Origin: Deltaproteobacteria bacterium
GTDB lineage: Bacteria > Myxococcota_A > UBA9160 > UBA6930
Direction of reading: 5' to 3'
Length of the DNA stretch: 64,000 nt
Assembly: GCA_016875395.1 (NCBI GenBank)
Contig: VGRF01000017.1
Coordinates: forward strand, 1 to 64,000
Shown here: positions 27,436 to 36,819 of the stretch, piece after piece
Numbering within the stretch: the stretch's first letter is position 1
Layout: each line of letters starts with the position of its first letter
Notes under the pieces: generated by a model
The model's database searches: none
Seen by the model: the letters and a program-made list of their open reading frames with translations, nothing else
Told to the model about the DNA's origin: nothing
Program-made: the position numbers and the translations under genes

Positions 27436-29133
27436 CTAGCGCAGGACGAGCGTGCCGGGGGCGATCAGCAGCGGCGCACCGAGCGGCAACTCGGTCGCGA
27501 GGGTGTGCAGCTCGCGCAGCTCTCGCGGCAGGGCGCGCAGCGGCGCGCTCGCGGACTCGATCCGCGCACCGCGCATCAGCTTCGCGAGCTGCTCGGCGAG
27601 AGTCGGCGCAGCGGGGAAGGGCTTCAGCGCGATGGTCGCCTTCTCGTCGACGCCGATCGCCTTTTTCGCCGCGGCCGCCGCCTCATAGAAGCCGCCGAGC
27701 TCGTCGACGAGGCCGATCTCTCTCGCCTGCGCGCCAGTCCAGACGCGCCCGCCGCCGATCTTCTTGACCGCGTCGGCGTCGAGCTCGCGGCCCTCGGCCA
27801 CGCGCGCCACGAACTGGTCGTACACGCCCGTCACGTCCTTGCGCAGCACCTCGCGCGCGCCCTCGCTGAGCGGTGCGCTGCCGAATAACAAGTCGGCGCG
27901 GGCACCCCGCTGCATCGTCTCCGTGCTGATGCCCACCTTCTCGAGCAGCCCGCCGAGCGAGGGGCGGATCACGAACACGCCGATCGAGCCGGTCAGCGTC
28001 GTCGGCTGCGCGACGATCGTGTCCGCGGCGCACGCGACGTAGTAACCGCCCGAGGCCGCGAGATCGGACATCGACACGATCACGGGCTTGCCCGCCGCGC
28101 GCGCATCGCGCAGCGCGCGCCACATCAGGTCCGACGCGAGCGGCGAGCCGCCGGGGCTGTCGATGCGCACGAGCAGCGCCTTCACGTCCGCATCTTCCAC
28201 CGCGTCGCGCACCGCATCGACGAACGTGTCCGCCGCCATCACGCGCTCGCCAGTCGGCGTCATCTCGCCGCTGCCCGTAACCACCATGCCCACGCCCTGG
28301 ATCAAGGCGACGGTCGCCGCGGGCTTCGCGGCCGGCTCGATCAGCGCCCAGTCCTCGGCGCTCACGACCGTCTCGTCCTTCACCACGTCCTCGTAGTGCG
28401 CGACGCGGTCGATCAGCTTCGCGGCGAGCAGCTCCTCCGCCGAGCTCGGCGCCTCGTCGAGCAGCTCGCGCACGCGCGCGGGCTCGAGGCCGCGCGCCTT
28501 CGCGACATCCGCGACGAAGGCAGCCTCCGTCGAGTCGAGCAGCGCGTTCGTCATCTCGCGCGAGGCGTCGGACATCTTCTCCGCGGTGTACGGCTCGACC
28601 GCGCTCTTGTAGTCGCCCGCGCGCTCGTATTCGACCATCACGCCGAGCTTCTCGAACAGGCCTGCGAAGTAGAGGTACTCCGCGGCGAGGCCGAGCAGCG
28701 GGCTGCGCGAAGCCGGCGTCGCGACGACCTTCTTCGCAGCGCTCGCGACGTAGTAGCCGCCCGCGCCGAAGCCCTCGACCTCGAGCAGCGCCACGGTCTG
28801 CTTGCCTGCCGCGTTCAGCCGCTCGATCGCTCCGCGCATCTCCTGCGCCTTCGCCCAGCCCACGCCGAGGCCGCGCACGCGCACCACCACGCGCTCGATG
28901 CGCGAGTCGAGCTCCGCCTTGCGCAGCGCCGAGTAGAGCCCGAGCAGCGACTGCCCGTCGCCGCCGAAGAAGCGCGCGAGCGGCCCGAGGTCGCTGCCGT
29001 CCGTGTAAGCGCCTTCGAGCGTGAGCACGAGCGTGCTGTTCTGCTCGATGCGCGGCCCGCCGCCGCAGCTCGCGAGCGCGAGCACGGCGATCAGCGAGAT
29101 GCCGGCAATCCGGGCGAGGCGAGAACGGCGCAT
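27436..29133 (-). CDS. sppA: Signal peptide peptidase SppA, 67K type, lipoprotein
   Basis: This membrane-bound serine protease degrades leftover signal peptides. The product of about 565 residues has a signal sequence with the lipobox LASC and two tandem S49 domains. The catalytic Lys176 lies in the first domain (GDYKSAVEPYT) and Ser361 in the second (LAASGGYYVA), matching the Lys-Ser dyad of E. coli SppA. A lipoprotein anchor instead of an N-terminal transmembrane helix is a variation on the E. coli enzyme. The ATG at 29133 was chosen because it opens the signal peptide. Confidence 0.93.
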   Translation of the reverse strand: MRRSRLARIAGISLIAVLALASCGGGPRIEQNSTLVLTLEGAYTDGSDLGPLARFFGGDGQSLLGLYSALRKAELDSRIERVVVRVRGLGVGWAKAQEMRGAIERLNAAGKQTVALLEVEGFGAGGYYVASAAKKVVATPASRSPLLGLAAEYLYFAGLFEKLGVMVEYERAGDYKSAVEPYTAEKMSDASREMTNALLDSTEAAFVADVAKARGLEPARVRELLDEAPSSAEELLAAKLIDRVAHYEDVVKDETVVSAEDWALIEPAAKPAATVALIQGVGMVVTGSGEMTPTGERVMAADTFVDAVRDAVEDADVKALLVRIDSPGGSPLASDLMWRALRDARAAGKPVIVSMSDLAASGGYYVACAADTIVAQPTTLTGSIGVFVIRPSLGGLLEKVGISTETMQRGARADLLFGSAPLSEGAREVLRKDVTGVYDQFVARVAEGRELDADAVKKIGGGRVWTGAQAREIGLVDELGGFYEAAAAAKKAIGVDEKATIALKPFPAAPTLAEQLAKLMRGARIESASAPLRALPRELRELHTLATELPLGAPLLIAPGTLVLR

Positions 29134-29196
29134 GCTTCCTCCGCGCGCCGCGGTTGCGGCGCATTCGCAATGCATCGGCTTACCGGCGCAGCGCTT

Positions 29197-30114
29197 TCAG
29201 AGCAATGACGAGAGCGCGAGCCCGCCGGTCAGTGCGAGCCCGCCACTGAGCGCGAAGCTCATCGTCTGCGCGAACGCAGTCATCATCTGCCGCGGATCGT
29301 GCGCGTACGCGAGCGCGGTGCGGGCCGCGCGCAGCGCCAGCGGCGCGGCGGTGAAGATCGCCAGCGCGAAAGGCGAGATCTCGCCGAACGCGACTGACGC
29401 GCCCACCACCGCGAACGGCAGCGCGAGCAGCCAGGGCACGAGCTTCGCCGCGCCCTCGGCGCCGAGCCGGACGATCGGCGTCTTCTTGCCGTGCTTCGCG
29501 TCGGCCTCGCGCTGCGGGAAGTGGTGGAGGAAGAGGATTGCGGTGTCGAGCAGGCCGACGACGCACGCGAGCAGAAGCGCCGCCGTGCTGAACTGGCCCG
29601 TCTGGACGTAATAAGTGCCGAGGCCCGCGAGCGGGCCGAACAAGAGGAAGATCACCGGCTCGCCCGCGCCGTAATAGGCGAGCTTGAACGGCGGCGCGGT
29701 GTAGAAGAAGCCGAACAGGAAGCCCGCCACGCCGATCGCGAGCACGACGTGCCCCTCGAAAATTCGATCGAGCGCAAGGCCACACGCGAGCCCAGTGCCG
29801 AAGCACGCCGCCGCGAGCGCCCACATGCCGCGGCGCGAGAGCACGCCGGACTGAATCACGCGGCTGCCGAGCGGGAACGCGTTCTTCGCGAAGGTCGGGT
29901 CCGCGTCGAGGCCCGAGGCGTCGTCGAACAGATCGTTCACCACGTTCACGCCGGCCTGCAGCGCGATCAGCCCGAGGAACGTGAGCGCGAAGCGGTCCCA
30001 GTGGATCTCGCCGCCCTCGGCCGCGACCAGCGCCGTGAGCACGAGCGCGGGCAGCGCGCCCGCGAACAAGCTCGGCGCGCGCGTCGCACGCACGAACGTG
30101 GCGAACGAAGCCAT
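29197..30114 (-). CDS. UbiA-family prenyltransferase (MenA-like)
   Basis: This integral membrane protein of 305 residues has about eight hydrophobic segments. The first prenyl-diphosphate-binding Asp motif is NDLFDDASGLD, and the second lies in the loop after LLDTAILFLHHFPQREADA. The pattern fits 1,4-dihydroxy-2-naphthoate octaprenyltransferase, which makes demethylmenaquinone. No other men genes are in the window, so other UbiA substrates remain possible. The start overlaps the upstream stop by one base (TGATG). Confidence 0.85.
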   Translation of the reverse strand: MASFATFVRATRAPSLFAGALPALVLTALVAAEGGEIHWDRFALTFLGLIALQAGVNVVNDLFDDASGLDADPTFAKNAFPLGSRVIQSGVLSRRGMWALAAACFGTGLACGLALDRIFEGHVVLAIGVAGFLFGFFYTAPPFKLAYYGAGEPVIFLLFGPLAGLGTYYVQTGQFSTAALLLACVVGLLDTAILFLHHFPQREADAKHGKKTPIVRLGAEGAAKLVPWLLALPFAVVGASVAFGEISPFALAIFTAAPLALRAARTALAYAHDPRQMMTAFAQTMSFALSGGLALTGGLALSSLL

Positions 30115-30857
30115 CAGGGACGCTCCAGCACGGCGCGGATGTTCCGCCACTTCCCGACCGCGCCTTGGCCGTGGCACGACACGCTGCCCTTGCCGGGCTG
30201 GATGTCCTTCTCGGTCATCAGACCGAGCGCGATCGTGAACGGCCCGAGCTCGCCCACGTTCTCGGCGCGCTTCACCACCTCGCCCTGATGGCGCCAAGTG
30301 AGTGTCTGCGCCGCGCGGTCGTGCTCGATCGCGTACTCGTGGAAGGCGCCTGGCTCGAGCCCGCTCTTTTCATCGAACCAGCAGAAGAACTTCGGCCCCT
30401 TCGAGCGCTGCGGCGCCGTCGTGCCAGGGAAGGGCAGATGCGCGTGCACGGTCGCGAACTGGTCGTTGCCGACGAAGAAGTTGATCGCGACGCCGCGTGC
30501 GAGATCGAGCAGGTGGAAGCTCACGAAGCCGTCGTAGAGATCGCCCGGCTTCGCGCCCACGATGCGCGCCGCCTGCTCCCACTCGAGCGTGAGCTTGCCG
30601 CCTTCCGGCGCGCCGAACGTGCGCGTCGAGAAGTACATGTGCTTCGCGTTGTCGAAGAACTGCACGTGGTCGTTGCTGCGCGTGAACGGCAGCGCGGACA
30701 CCATCAGGCCGCCGTTCTGGATGATCACGCTCGCGTTCGGCTCCTGATACACCCAGCTGCCGCCGTCGGGCATCGGGAACGAGCCCGGCGCCCAGCTGCG
30801 CGGCTCGCCCTCGACGATGCATCCGAAGTCGCCGACCTCGATCACTTCCTGCGCCAC
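30114..30857 (-). CDS. Conserved hypothetical, beta-rich (DUF6081-like)
   Basis: This 247-residue soluble protein has many aromatic and glycine turns (GSWVYQEPNASVIIQNGGLMV, GDLYDGFVSFHLLDL) and no signal peptide. The strand pattern suggests a jelly-roll or concanavalin-like sandwich, and it resembles proteins annotated DUF6081, from memory only. It is coupled to the downstream prenyltransferase by a TGATG overlap, so the two are co-translated. No catalytic residues can be named. Confidence 0.6.
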   Translation of the reverse strand: MAQEVIEVGDFGCIVEGEPRSWAPGSFPMPDGGSWVYQEPNASVIIQNGGLMVSALPFTRSNDHVQFFDNAKHMYFSTRTFGAPEGGKLTLEWEQAARIVGAKPGDLYDGFVSFHLLDLARGVAINFFVGNDQFATVHAHLPFPGTTAPQRSKGPKFFCWFDEKSGLEPGAFHEYAIEHDRAAQTLTWRHQGEVVKRAENVGELGPFTIALGLMTEKDIQPGKGSVSCHGQGAVGKWRNIRAVLERP

Positions 30858-30946
30858 GTCGCACTCCCCGAAAGAAAACGAGTCTAGGCGCGCGAATCGG
30901 CCGAGGCAGCGGAGCGATCTGCGTTTCGCCGCCTAGGATGCGCGCC

Positions 30947-31276
30947 ATGTCCGACGCACGCGCAGCTCAGAAGGAAGCGTTTCAGCACTTCGTCGCCGGG
31001 CGGCTCGACGTGGCCGCCGCGGCGTACCGGCGCGCGCTCGAGCTCGACCCGCAGCTCGCGATCGCGTGGAACGGCCTCGCGATGGTGCTCGAGCGTGCGA
31101 ACGACCTCGACGGCGCCATCGCCGCCGCCGAGCGCCTCGCCGCACTCGACCCGGACGACCCGCTCGCGCACACGAGTCTCTCGCGCTTCTACCAGCGCAA
31201 GGGCTGGATTCAGCGCGCCGAGGACGAGAAGGCGCTCGCGACCAAGCTCGCGATGAAGGCGGCGGGGAAGAAGTAG
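30947..31276 (+). CDS. Small tetratricopeptide repeat protein
   Basis: This 109-residue protein consists almost wholly of about three TPR-type helix pairs: AYRRALELDPQLAIAWNGLA, AIAAAERLAALDPDDPLAH, then a lysine-rich last helix. It has no signal peptide. TPRs bind partner proteins, and none is evident here. Two ATGs are possible (30938 and 30947); the second begins MSDARAAQKEAF. It converges with the PEP-CTERM gene, and the two stop codons abut. Confidence 0.75.
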   Translation: MSDARAAQKEAFQHFVAGRLDVAAAAYRRALELDPQLAIAWNGLAMVLERANDLDGAIAAAERLAALDPDDPLAHTSLSRFYQRKGWIQRAEDEKALATKLAMKAAGKK

Positions 31277-31906
31277 CTACGCGCGGCGCTTGCCGGCGCG
31301 CAGCAATCCCACGCTGCTGAGCGTGAGCAGCGCCAGCGTGCCCGGCTCGGGCAGCGGCGTGTTCACGAGCGACTCGCTCCCGCCATTCGCGTAGCCCTGC
31401 ACGTGCACGCCGATGCGGAGTCGGCCATCGGCCAGCTCATCGAGCACGTCCTGAAGCGTGCCGCCCGCTTGGAGGTCGAAGTAAATCGTCACGCTCTCGC
31501 CGGGGTTCACGCCGTTCGGCTGTACGGGCGGATCCGAGTCCGCAGTGAAGCCGACCGTCGCGACGAACGCCGGCGACGCGTTGTTGCCGGCCGGGAGATT
31601 TCCGGGGCTGGCGCCCTGCGAGAAGCTGACGCCCGCGCTGCTGGAGATGCTCGCGATGCCGAGCAGCGTGCCGTCGTCGAAGTAGATGTCCGTGATCGAG
31701 GACGCCGAGGGGCCGACGTTCGTGAAGGTGAACGAGACCTGGTTCGGCCCGGTCGAAGCGACGCTCACCGCGAGCTGCGCGGATCCGATCGCACAGTTCC
31801 CTGCGTTGTTGTTGGACACGCACGTCCCGAAGCTGAGCGTGGTGGCCGAGGCGCCCGCGCCGAGTAAGAGGAACGACGCGAGCGCGAGCGCAGCGATTGC
31901 CTTCAC
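31277..31906 (-). CDS. PEP-CTERM sorting-domain exported protein
   Basis: This 209-residue exported protein has a signal peptide (VKAIAALALASFLLLGAGASA) and a strand-rich body with many Ser/Gly/Asn residues. Its C-terminal sorting tail has the PEP motif (LPEPGTL), a hydrophobic stretch (ALLTLSSVGLL) and a basic end (RAGKRRA). Such tails are cleaved by exosortase, usually with exopolysaccharide. The body has two early cysteines (GTCVSNNNAGNC). The GTG start follows AAAAGGGG. No exosortase gene is in the window. Confidence 0.85.
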   Translation of the reverse strand: MKAIAALALASFLLLGAGASATTLSFGTCVSNNNAGNCAIGSAQLAVSVASTGPNQVSFTFTNVGPSASSITDIYFDDGTLLGIASISSSAGVSFSQGASPGNLPAGNNASPAFVATVGFTADSDPPVQPNGVNPGESVTIYFDLQAGGTLQDVLDELADGRLRIGVHVQGYANGGSESLVNTPLPEPGTLALLTLSSVGLLRAGKRRA

Positions 31907-32050
31907 GAGAACCCCTTTTGGTCGTCTCGGAACAACAGCAATCCCGGTGCCAAGCAGGCCGGGCTCGTAAGCGTCTGAAAATGCAGAGAAATTCCCAGGT
32001 CCACCGCGCCTCAAAACGGAACGTGCGTTCCGCGAAGGGAAATCTCCTTC

Positions 32051-32740
32051 CTATCCGCTGCGCCGAAGCAGCCACCGGCGCGTCTCGTGAACGAGAGTCA
32101 GGGACGCCTCTGGCCCGGACCACCAGCGCACGAAGGCGAGCTCGTCGGGCTCGGCAGGGCTCTCCGCCCGCTCGGTCACCGAGTCGAGAGCGAGAACGAG
32201 GGGCGCGCCATCGCCACTCTCCCCGAGCAGCAGCGCGACTGCGTGCGTCGGGGCGAGCACGTCCGCGTGCGGCGTGAGCGGTGCGAGCGGGAATTCGTCG
32301 CCACACACGAGCAACACGTCGCGTTCGGGCTCGCGCGCCAGCAGGCCGAGCGCCTCGACGAGCCCGCACACGAAGCTCTCGCGCCCGGCGGAGATCGAGC
32401 TGCACGCGCTTCGGTTCTTCGCCCACACCGAGAAGACGCCCGCGGGCGCGTTGTGCACGGAGTGGCTGAAGGTGTTGGGCGAGAGCGCCCTTCCGGTTGT
32501 TATGGAATCGAGCAGCTCGACCAGCGCCGTGAGCGATGCGTGGCGGCTCGCGAACACGCACGCGCATGCCTCGATCTGCGCCGCGCTCGCGCACTCGTGC
32601 GCGACGTGCAGCATCGCGCGCGTCACGTCGTCGCAGCGGCGGCGCACGAGCGGCGGCAGAAAGCGCGCATCCGGCGCTCCGGCCTGCGCGCCAGCGTCCG
32701 GCTTCCACGCGACGACCTGGCGCACGAGCGCGCGTTTCAT
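32051..32740 (-). CDS. Beta-ketoacyl-synthase-like chain-length factor (aryl polyene type)
   Basis: This 229-residue protein matches the short ketosynthase N-terminal-like proteins (Ketoacyl-synt_2) of aryl polyene clusters. Blocks seen are SPNTFSHSVHNAPAGVFSVW and LLVCGDEF. The active-site Cys of true ketosynthases is absent, so it should act as a non-catalytic partner that sets chain length. Its start overlaps the stop of the ketosynthase gene upstream by 4 bp (ATGA), as for a heterodimer pair. Confidence 0.8.
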   Translation of the reverse strand: MKRALVRQVVAWKPDAGAQAGAPDARFLPPLVRRRCDDVTRAMLHVAHECASAAQIEACACVFASRHASLTALVELLDSITTGRALSPNTFSHSVHNAPAGVFSVWAKNRSACSSISAGRESFVCGLVEALGLLAREPERDVLLVCGDEFPLAPLTPHADVLAPTHAVALLLGESGDGAPLVLALDSVTERAESPAEPDELAFVRWWSGPEASLTLVHETRRWLLRRSG

Positions 32741-33930
32741 CGCGCGTGACCGAGCACGAGTGCGCAGTTGCTGCCGCCGAAGCCGAATGAGGTGGACATC
32801 AGTGCGGCGGGCCACGACGCCGCAACCCCTTCGCCGCGCTGCGCGAGCGGCAGCGCAGGCAGCGCCGGATCGCGCGCGCCCGCGGCGACATGCGGCGGCA
32901 GCGCGATGCGCTCGCCTTCGCGCCGCGCGAGCGCGAGCCAGCAGAACGCGGCTTCGAGCGCGCCCGCCGCCGCCAGCGTGTGCCCCGTGAGCGGCTTGGT
33001 GGAGCTGCACGGCGGCGGCGCGGCGAACACGCGCGCCACGGCGAGGCTCTCCATCGCGTCGTTGTGCGGCGTGCCCGTGCCGTGCAGGTTCAGGTACGCG
33101 ATGTCGCCCGGTGCGAGCCGCGCGTCCGCGAGCGCCGCGCGCATCGCGGCCTCGGCGCCTGCGCCTTCGGGATGCGGCGCCGAGATGTGATGCGCGTCCA
33201 TCGCCTCGCCCGCACCCAACAACGCGAGCGGCGCCGCCTCGCGAGTCACGAGGAAGAGCGCCGCGCCTTCGCCGAGCACGAGGCCGTCGCGCCCCGCGGT
33301 CATCGGGTTCGTGCGGTCGGCGGCGAGCGCTTGCAGTGCGCGGAACCCGTTCGCGGTCGTGCCGCAGAGCGCATCGCTGCCGCCCGCGATCACGGCGTCG
33401 CACCAGTCGTTCGCAATGAGTGCGCGCGCGCTCGCGAGCGCCTTCGCGCCGGAAGAGCACGCGGTCGACATCGCGAAGCGAGGCCCCGCGGCGCCGGCCG
33501 CGTGTGCGATCACTTTGGCGACGCCGCCGAACTCGATGCGCTCAAGGTGCGAGCCTGGCGGCAGCGCGCCGTCTGCGGCGCGCGCGCGAAACGCGGCCTC
33601 GGTCTCGCCGATGCCCCCCGTGCTCGTTCCCACCACGACACCGACGCGGAGCGCGCCGAAGCGCAGCACCGCGGCGCGCGCCTCGCGCTCGATCTGCGCG
33701 AGCGCGGCGAGCGCGAGCTGCGCGGCGCGCGTGTCGTGCTGCACGACCGCGCGCGGAACCTCGGGCAGCGCGCTCGTCACGCTGCCGAATCGAAAGCGCG
33801 CGCCGGGCGTGAGGTCCTCGCGCCACGCGAGCGCGCTCGAGTCGCCCGCGACGAGGCCGCGCCACACCGCATCCGCGGAGTCGCCGAGCGCGCACACGAG
33901 ACCGAGCGCGGGCACGCCGACAGCGCTCAT
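32737..33930 (-). CDS. Beta-ketoacyl synthase (aryl polyene type)
   Basis: This 397-residue condensing enzyme has Cys158 (STACSSG), His283 (NLHGTGTPHND) and His317 (TGHTLAAAGA). The neighbours (chain-length-factor-like protein, acyl ligase, dehydratase, second KS) place it in polyene and not primary fatty-acid synthesis. It appears intact. Both ends overlap neighbouring genes by 4 bp, so ligase, KS and chain-length factor form one minus-strand operon. Confidence 0.88.
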   Translation of the reverse strand: MSAVGVPALGLVCALGDSADAVWRGLVAGDSSALAWREDLTPGARFRFGSVTSALPEVPRAVVQHDTRAAQLALAALAQIEREARAAVLRFGALRVGVVVGTSTGGIGETEAAFRARAADGALPPGSHLERIEFGGVAKVIAHAAGAAGPRFAMSTACSSGAKALASARALIANDWCDAVIAGGSDALCGTTANGFRALQALAADRTNPMTAGRDGLVLGEGAALFLVTREAAPLALLGAGEAMDAHHISAPHPEGAGAEAAMRAALADARLAPGDIAYLNLHGTGTPHNDAMESLAVARVFAAPPPCSSTKPLTGHTLAAAGALEAAFCWLALARREGERIALPPHVAAGARDPALPALPLAQRGEGVAASWPAALMSTSFGFGGSNCALVLGHAR

Positions 33931-35276
33931 CGAGGCTCCCGCAACAGCTCGCCGCGCAGGATCTTCCCGGTCGGCGAGCGCGGCACGTCCTCCCGAATCT
34001 CGAACACGCGCGGCACCTTGTAGTCGATCAGCCGCTCGCGCGCGTAGCGACGCAGCGCATCGCGCGTGGGCGTGCGTCCCGGCTCGGGCACGACGACGGC
34101 GCGCAGCCGCGCTCCCGTATCCGAGAACGGCAGCGGCAGCACGACCACGTCGCGCACGTCGGGATGCCCTAACAACAACGCCTCGACTTCGAGCGAGTTC
34201 ACCTTCACCGCGCCGACGTCGATGAGCAGGCTCGCGCGCCCGTTCAGCCAGAGCCGCCCCGCGTCGTCGAGTCGGCCGAGATCGCCCGTGTTCACGAGCT
34301 CGGCCGGCGCATCCGCGCTTCCGACGTAGCCGTCGAAGCGGGACGGCGCGGCCACCGCCACGATGCCCTCCTCGCCGATCGCGACCGGCTTCTCTGGATT
34401 CGGCGCGGCGCGATCGAGCACTCGAAGCGTCACCCCCGGGAGCGCGCGGCCGACGCAGCCGAGCGGATCGCCCGCGCGCGTCGCGGTGACTGTGCCGAGC
34501 TCACTCGATCCGTACACCTGCCCCACCGCGACACCGAGCTTCTCCTCGAACGCTCGGGCGACTCGCTCCGACAGCGCGCTGCCGGCGGAGACGACGCAGC
34601 GCAGCACTGCGCTGGCTGCTTGGTCGCCAGCGAGGCGAGCGAGCGCGTCGACCATCGTCGGCACGGCGGGCAGGTGCGTGATGCCGCCTTCTGCGAGCTC
34701 GCGGCGCACGAGCGCGGGATTGAAGCCCGCGTGAAGTACGGCGCGCGCGCCCGCAAGCAGCGCTGCCGTCAGCTGATCGAGCCCGTACGAGTGGAACAGC
34801 GGAATCGCGAGCAGCGAGCGGTCGCCCGGACCGAGCGCGAGCGCCTCCGCCGAGGTGCGTGCGATGAAGTCGACCGCGCGCACGCTGCGGCGCACGATGC
34901 GCGGGAAGCCCGTGGTGCCCGAGGTGGTGAGCAGCACCGCACCGGAGAAGTCGCGCGGGCCGTCGATCGTTCGTGGCGCGCGCAGCAGTGCGTCGAACGC
35001 GAGCGACTCCCCGCCGCCGAGCCTCGGCTCCGCGAGCACGAGCTTCGCGCCAAGCTGGTGCGCGAGATCGGCGAGGGCGGCCGGCGGGGTGCGCGGCGGG
35101 ACCCCTAACACCTCGGCGCCCGAGCGCAGCGCGGCGAGTAGCGCACACGCGAGCGCCGGCCCGTTGTGCGCGACGACGATCACGCGCGCGCGCGGCCCGA
35201 GTGCCGCGAAGCGCACGGCGAGCGCGCAGGTCGCGATCTCGAGCTCCGGGCTCGCTCGCGCACGTAATCGCAGCAC
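33927..35276 (-). pseudogene. AMP-binding acyl ligase, 5' truncated
   Basis: This ANL-superfamily acyl- or aryl-acid ligase of about 449 residues has the P-loop TTSGTTGFPR, NTGDLGRLDD, the hinge region NGRASLLIDVGAVKVNS and the catalytic Lys in SPTGKILRG. It would load the starter acid for polyene synthesis. The core is complete, but homology begins abruptly at about 35255 (SPELEIATCALAVRF). The usual first 25-40 residues are missing, and the upstream part of the frame is antisense to the acyltransferase fragment on the other strand. A GTG at 35276 could still start a shortened protein. Confidence 0.7.
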
Positions 35277-35641
35277 GCAAACAAGTCGCGGCGGGCGGCG
35301 TCGTCGCGGTGCTGGCGGACCGGCTCCCACCCGGCGCGCGCGAGGAGGGCGTCCCTGCGCAGCTGTTAGGCGGAACCGTGCGCATCCCCGAGGGCCCGCT
35401 GCGCCTCGCCGCGCTGCTGCGTTGCCCCGTCGTGACGATGAGTGCGCTGCCCGCCGGCCCGCGCCGCTATCGCGTCGAGGTGCGCCCCTTCGCCGATCGC
35501 ATCGAGCTGCCTCGCGATGCTCGCGGTGAAGCGCTTGCCAGCTACGCGCAGCAATACGCGAGCTGGCTCGAAGGGCTCTGTCGCCGCGCGCCGCTTCAGT
35601 GGTTCAACTTCTTCGACTACTGGGAAGCGCCGCGGCCGTGA
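35255..35641 (+). pseudogene. LpxL-type acyltransferase, C-terminal fragment
   Basis: Only the last 128 or so codons of a lipid A lauroyl-type acyltransferase are present. The visible blocks are GGVVAVLADRLPPG, then LLGGTVRIPEGPLRLAALL, and the tail LCRRAPLQWFNFFDYW. The N-terminal half with the HX4D catalytic site is absent. No start codon of its own is evident, and homology stops where the opposite-strand ligase begins. In polyene clusters this enzyme attaches the product to a lipid anchor, so the locus lacks that step unless another gene does it. Confidence 0.75.
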
Positions 35642-36072
35642 CGAGCGAGCTGCGCGAAATGGAAGCGCTCGTCCCGCACGCAACGCCGATGCGCTGGCTC
35701 CGGCGCGTGGTCGCGCATGCCGGCGACGAGACCGTGTGCGAGGCGTGCGCCGACGACCTCGCGCTGCTGCAGGACGCACGCGGCGCCGTGCCCGGCTACG
35801 CGACGCTCGAGCTCGCCGCGCAGTGCGTCGCCGCTCACGCGCGCCTCTTCGCGAGCGACGCCGGCGCGCCGCGCATCGGCTTCCTGCTCGGCGCGCGCCG
35901 CTTCCAGGTGCACGCGCCCGAGCTCGCACCCGGTCAGCTGCTGCGAGTGCGCGTGAAGCGCCAGTGGGGCGCGGCGACCGGCCCCGTCTCGTTCGACAGC
36001 GAGGTGCGCGACGCAGCGAGCGGGACGCTTCTAGCTGCGGGGCGCATCAGCTGCTTCACTCCGAGCGATTGA
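35638..36072 (+). CDS. 3-hydroxyacyl-ACP dehydratase (ApeP-like hotdog)
   Basis: This 144-residue hotdog protein has LVPHATPMRWLRRVV at the start, GYATLELAAQCVAAHARLF in the hot-dog helix and a C-terminal strand pair (SGTLLAAGRISCF). It should dehydrate the ACP-bound 3-hydroxy intermediate. The GTG at 35638 overlaps the acyltransferase stop by 4 bp. The order dehydratase, ketoreductase, ketosynthase is the apeP-apeQ-apeR order of aryl polyene clusters. Confidence 0.8.
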   Translation: MTSELREMEALVPHATPMRWLRRVVAHAGDETVCEACADDLALLQDARGAVPGYATLELAAQCVAAHARLFASDAGAPRIGFLLGARRFQVHAPELAPGQLLRVRVKRQWGAATGPVSFDSEVRDAASGTLLAAGRISCFTPSD

Positions 36073-36096
36073 TCGCGGACTCGGGGTTGTCATCGC

Positions 36097-36819
36097 GTGA
36101 GACGCGTCCTCGTCACCGGCGGGAGTCGCGGCATTGGCCGCGCTGTCGCGCTGCGTCTCGCACGCGACGGCTACGCGCTCACGCTGAACTTCCGCAGTCG
36201 CCGCGAAGACGCCGAGCGCGTCGCGGATGAAATCGCCGCGGCGGGCGGGAAGGCCGGCCTGCTGCCGTTCGACGTGGCGGATCGCACGGCGGCGAGCGAA
36301 GCGCTGGCGAAGGATCTCGCCGCGGGCGGCGCTTATTACGGCGTCGTGTGCAACGCGGGCGTGAACGCGGACGCGCCGTTTCCGGCGATGAAGCCCGAGG
36401 CGTGGGACCGCGTGCTGCGCACGAATCTCGACGGCTTCTACAACGTGGTGCAGCCGCTCGTGATGCCGATGGTGCGCGCGCATCAGGGCGGGCGGATCGT
36501 GGTGATGTCGTCGGCCTCGGGCGTGATCGGGAATCGCGGGCAGGTGAACTACGCCGCGTCGAAGGCCGGGCTGAATGCCGCCGCGCGCTCGCTCGCGCTC
36601 GAGCTCGCGAAGCGCGAGATCACGGTGAACAGCGTGGCGCCGGGGCTGATCGAGACGGAGATGATCGAGAAGGCGCCGCGCGAGGAGATCGAGAAGCTGA
36701 TCCCGATGCGGCGCGTCGGGCGGCCCGAGGAAGTCGCGGCGCTCGTCTCGTTCCTGTTCTCGCCGGAGGCGGCCTACATCACCGGGCAGACGATCTCGGT
36801 GAACGGTGGCCTCGCGTGA
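36097..36819 (+). CDS. 3-oxoacyl-ACP reductase (ApeQ/FabG-like SDR)
   Basis: This 240-residue short-chain dehydrogenase has [28 protein letters not shown] with the tetrad Asn, YAASKAG and the C-terminal NGGLA. All four catalytic residues are present. It is expected to reduce the ketone in each polyene elongation round. The start is a GTG 24 bp after the dehydratase. Its stop overlaps the ketosynthase start (GTGA). Confidence 0.87.
   Translation: MRRVLVTGGSRGIGRAVALRLARDGYALTLNFRSRREDAERVADEIAAAGGKAGLLPFDVADRTAASEALAKDLAAGGAYYGVVCNAGVNADAPFPAMKPEAWDRVLRTNLDGFYNVVQPLVMPMVRAHQGGRIVVMSSASGVIGNRGQVNYAASKAGLNAAARSLALELAKREITVNSVAPGLIETEMIEKAPREEIEKLIPMRRVGRPEEVAALVSFLFSPEAAYITGQTISVNGGLA

Noticed and set aside
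32051-32740. Truncated ketosynthase pseudogene
   Set aside because: The length and lack of an active-site Cys are normal for chain-length-factor-like proteins of polyene clusters, and it is coupled to an intact KS gene.
33420-34225. Plus-strand frames opposite the aryl-polyene ketosynthase and ligase
   Set aside because: Low-complexity Ser/Arg/Ala translations without motifs; the minus strand is coupled by ATGA overlaps and is plainly coding.
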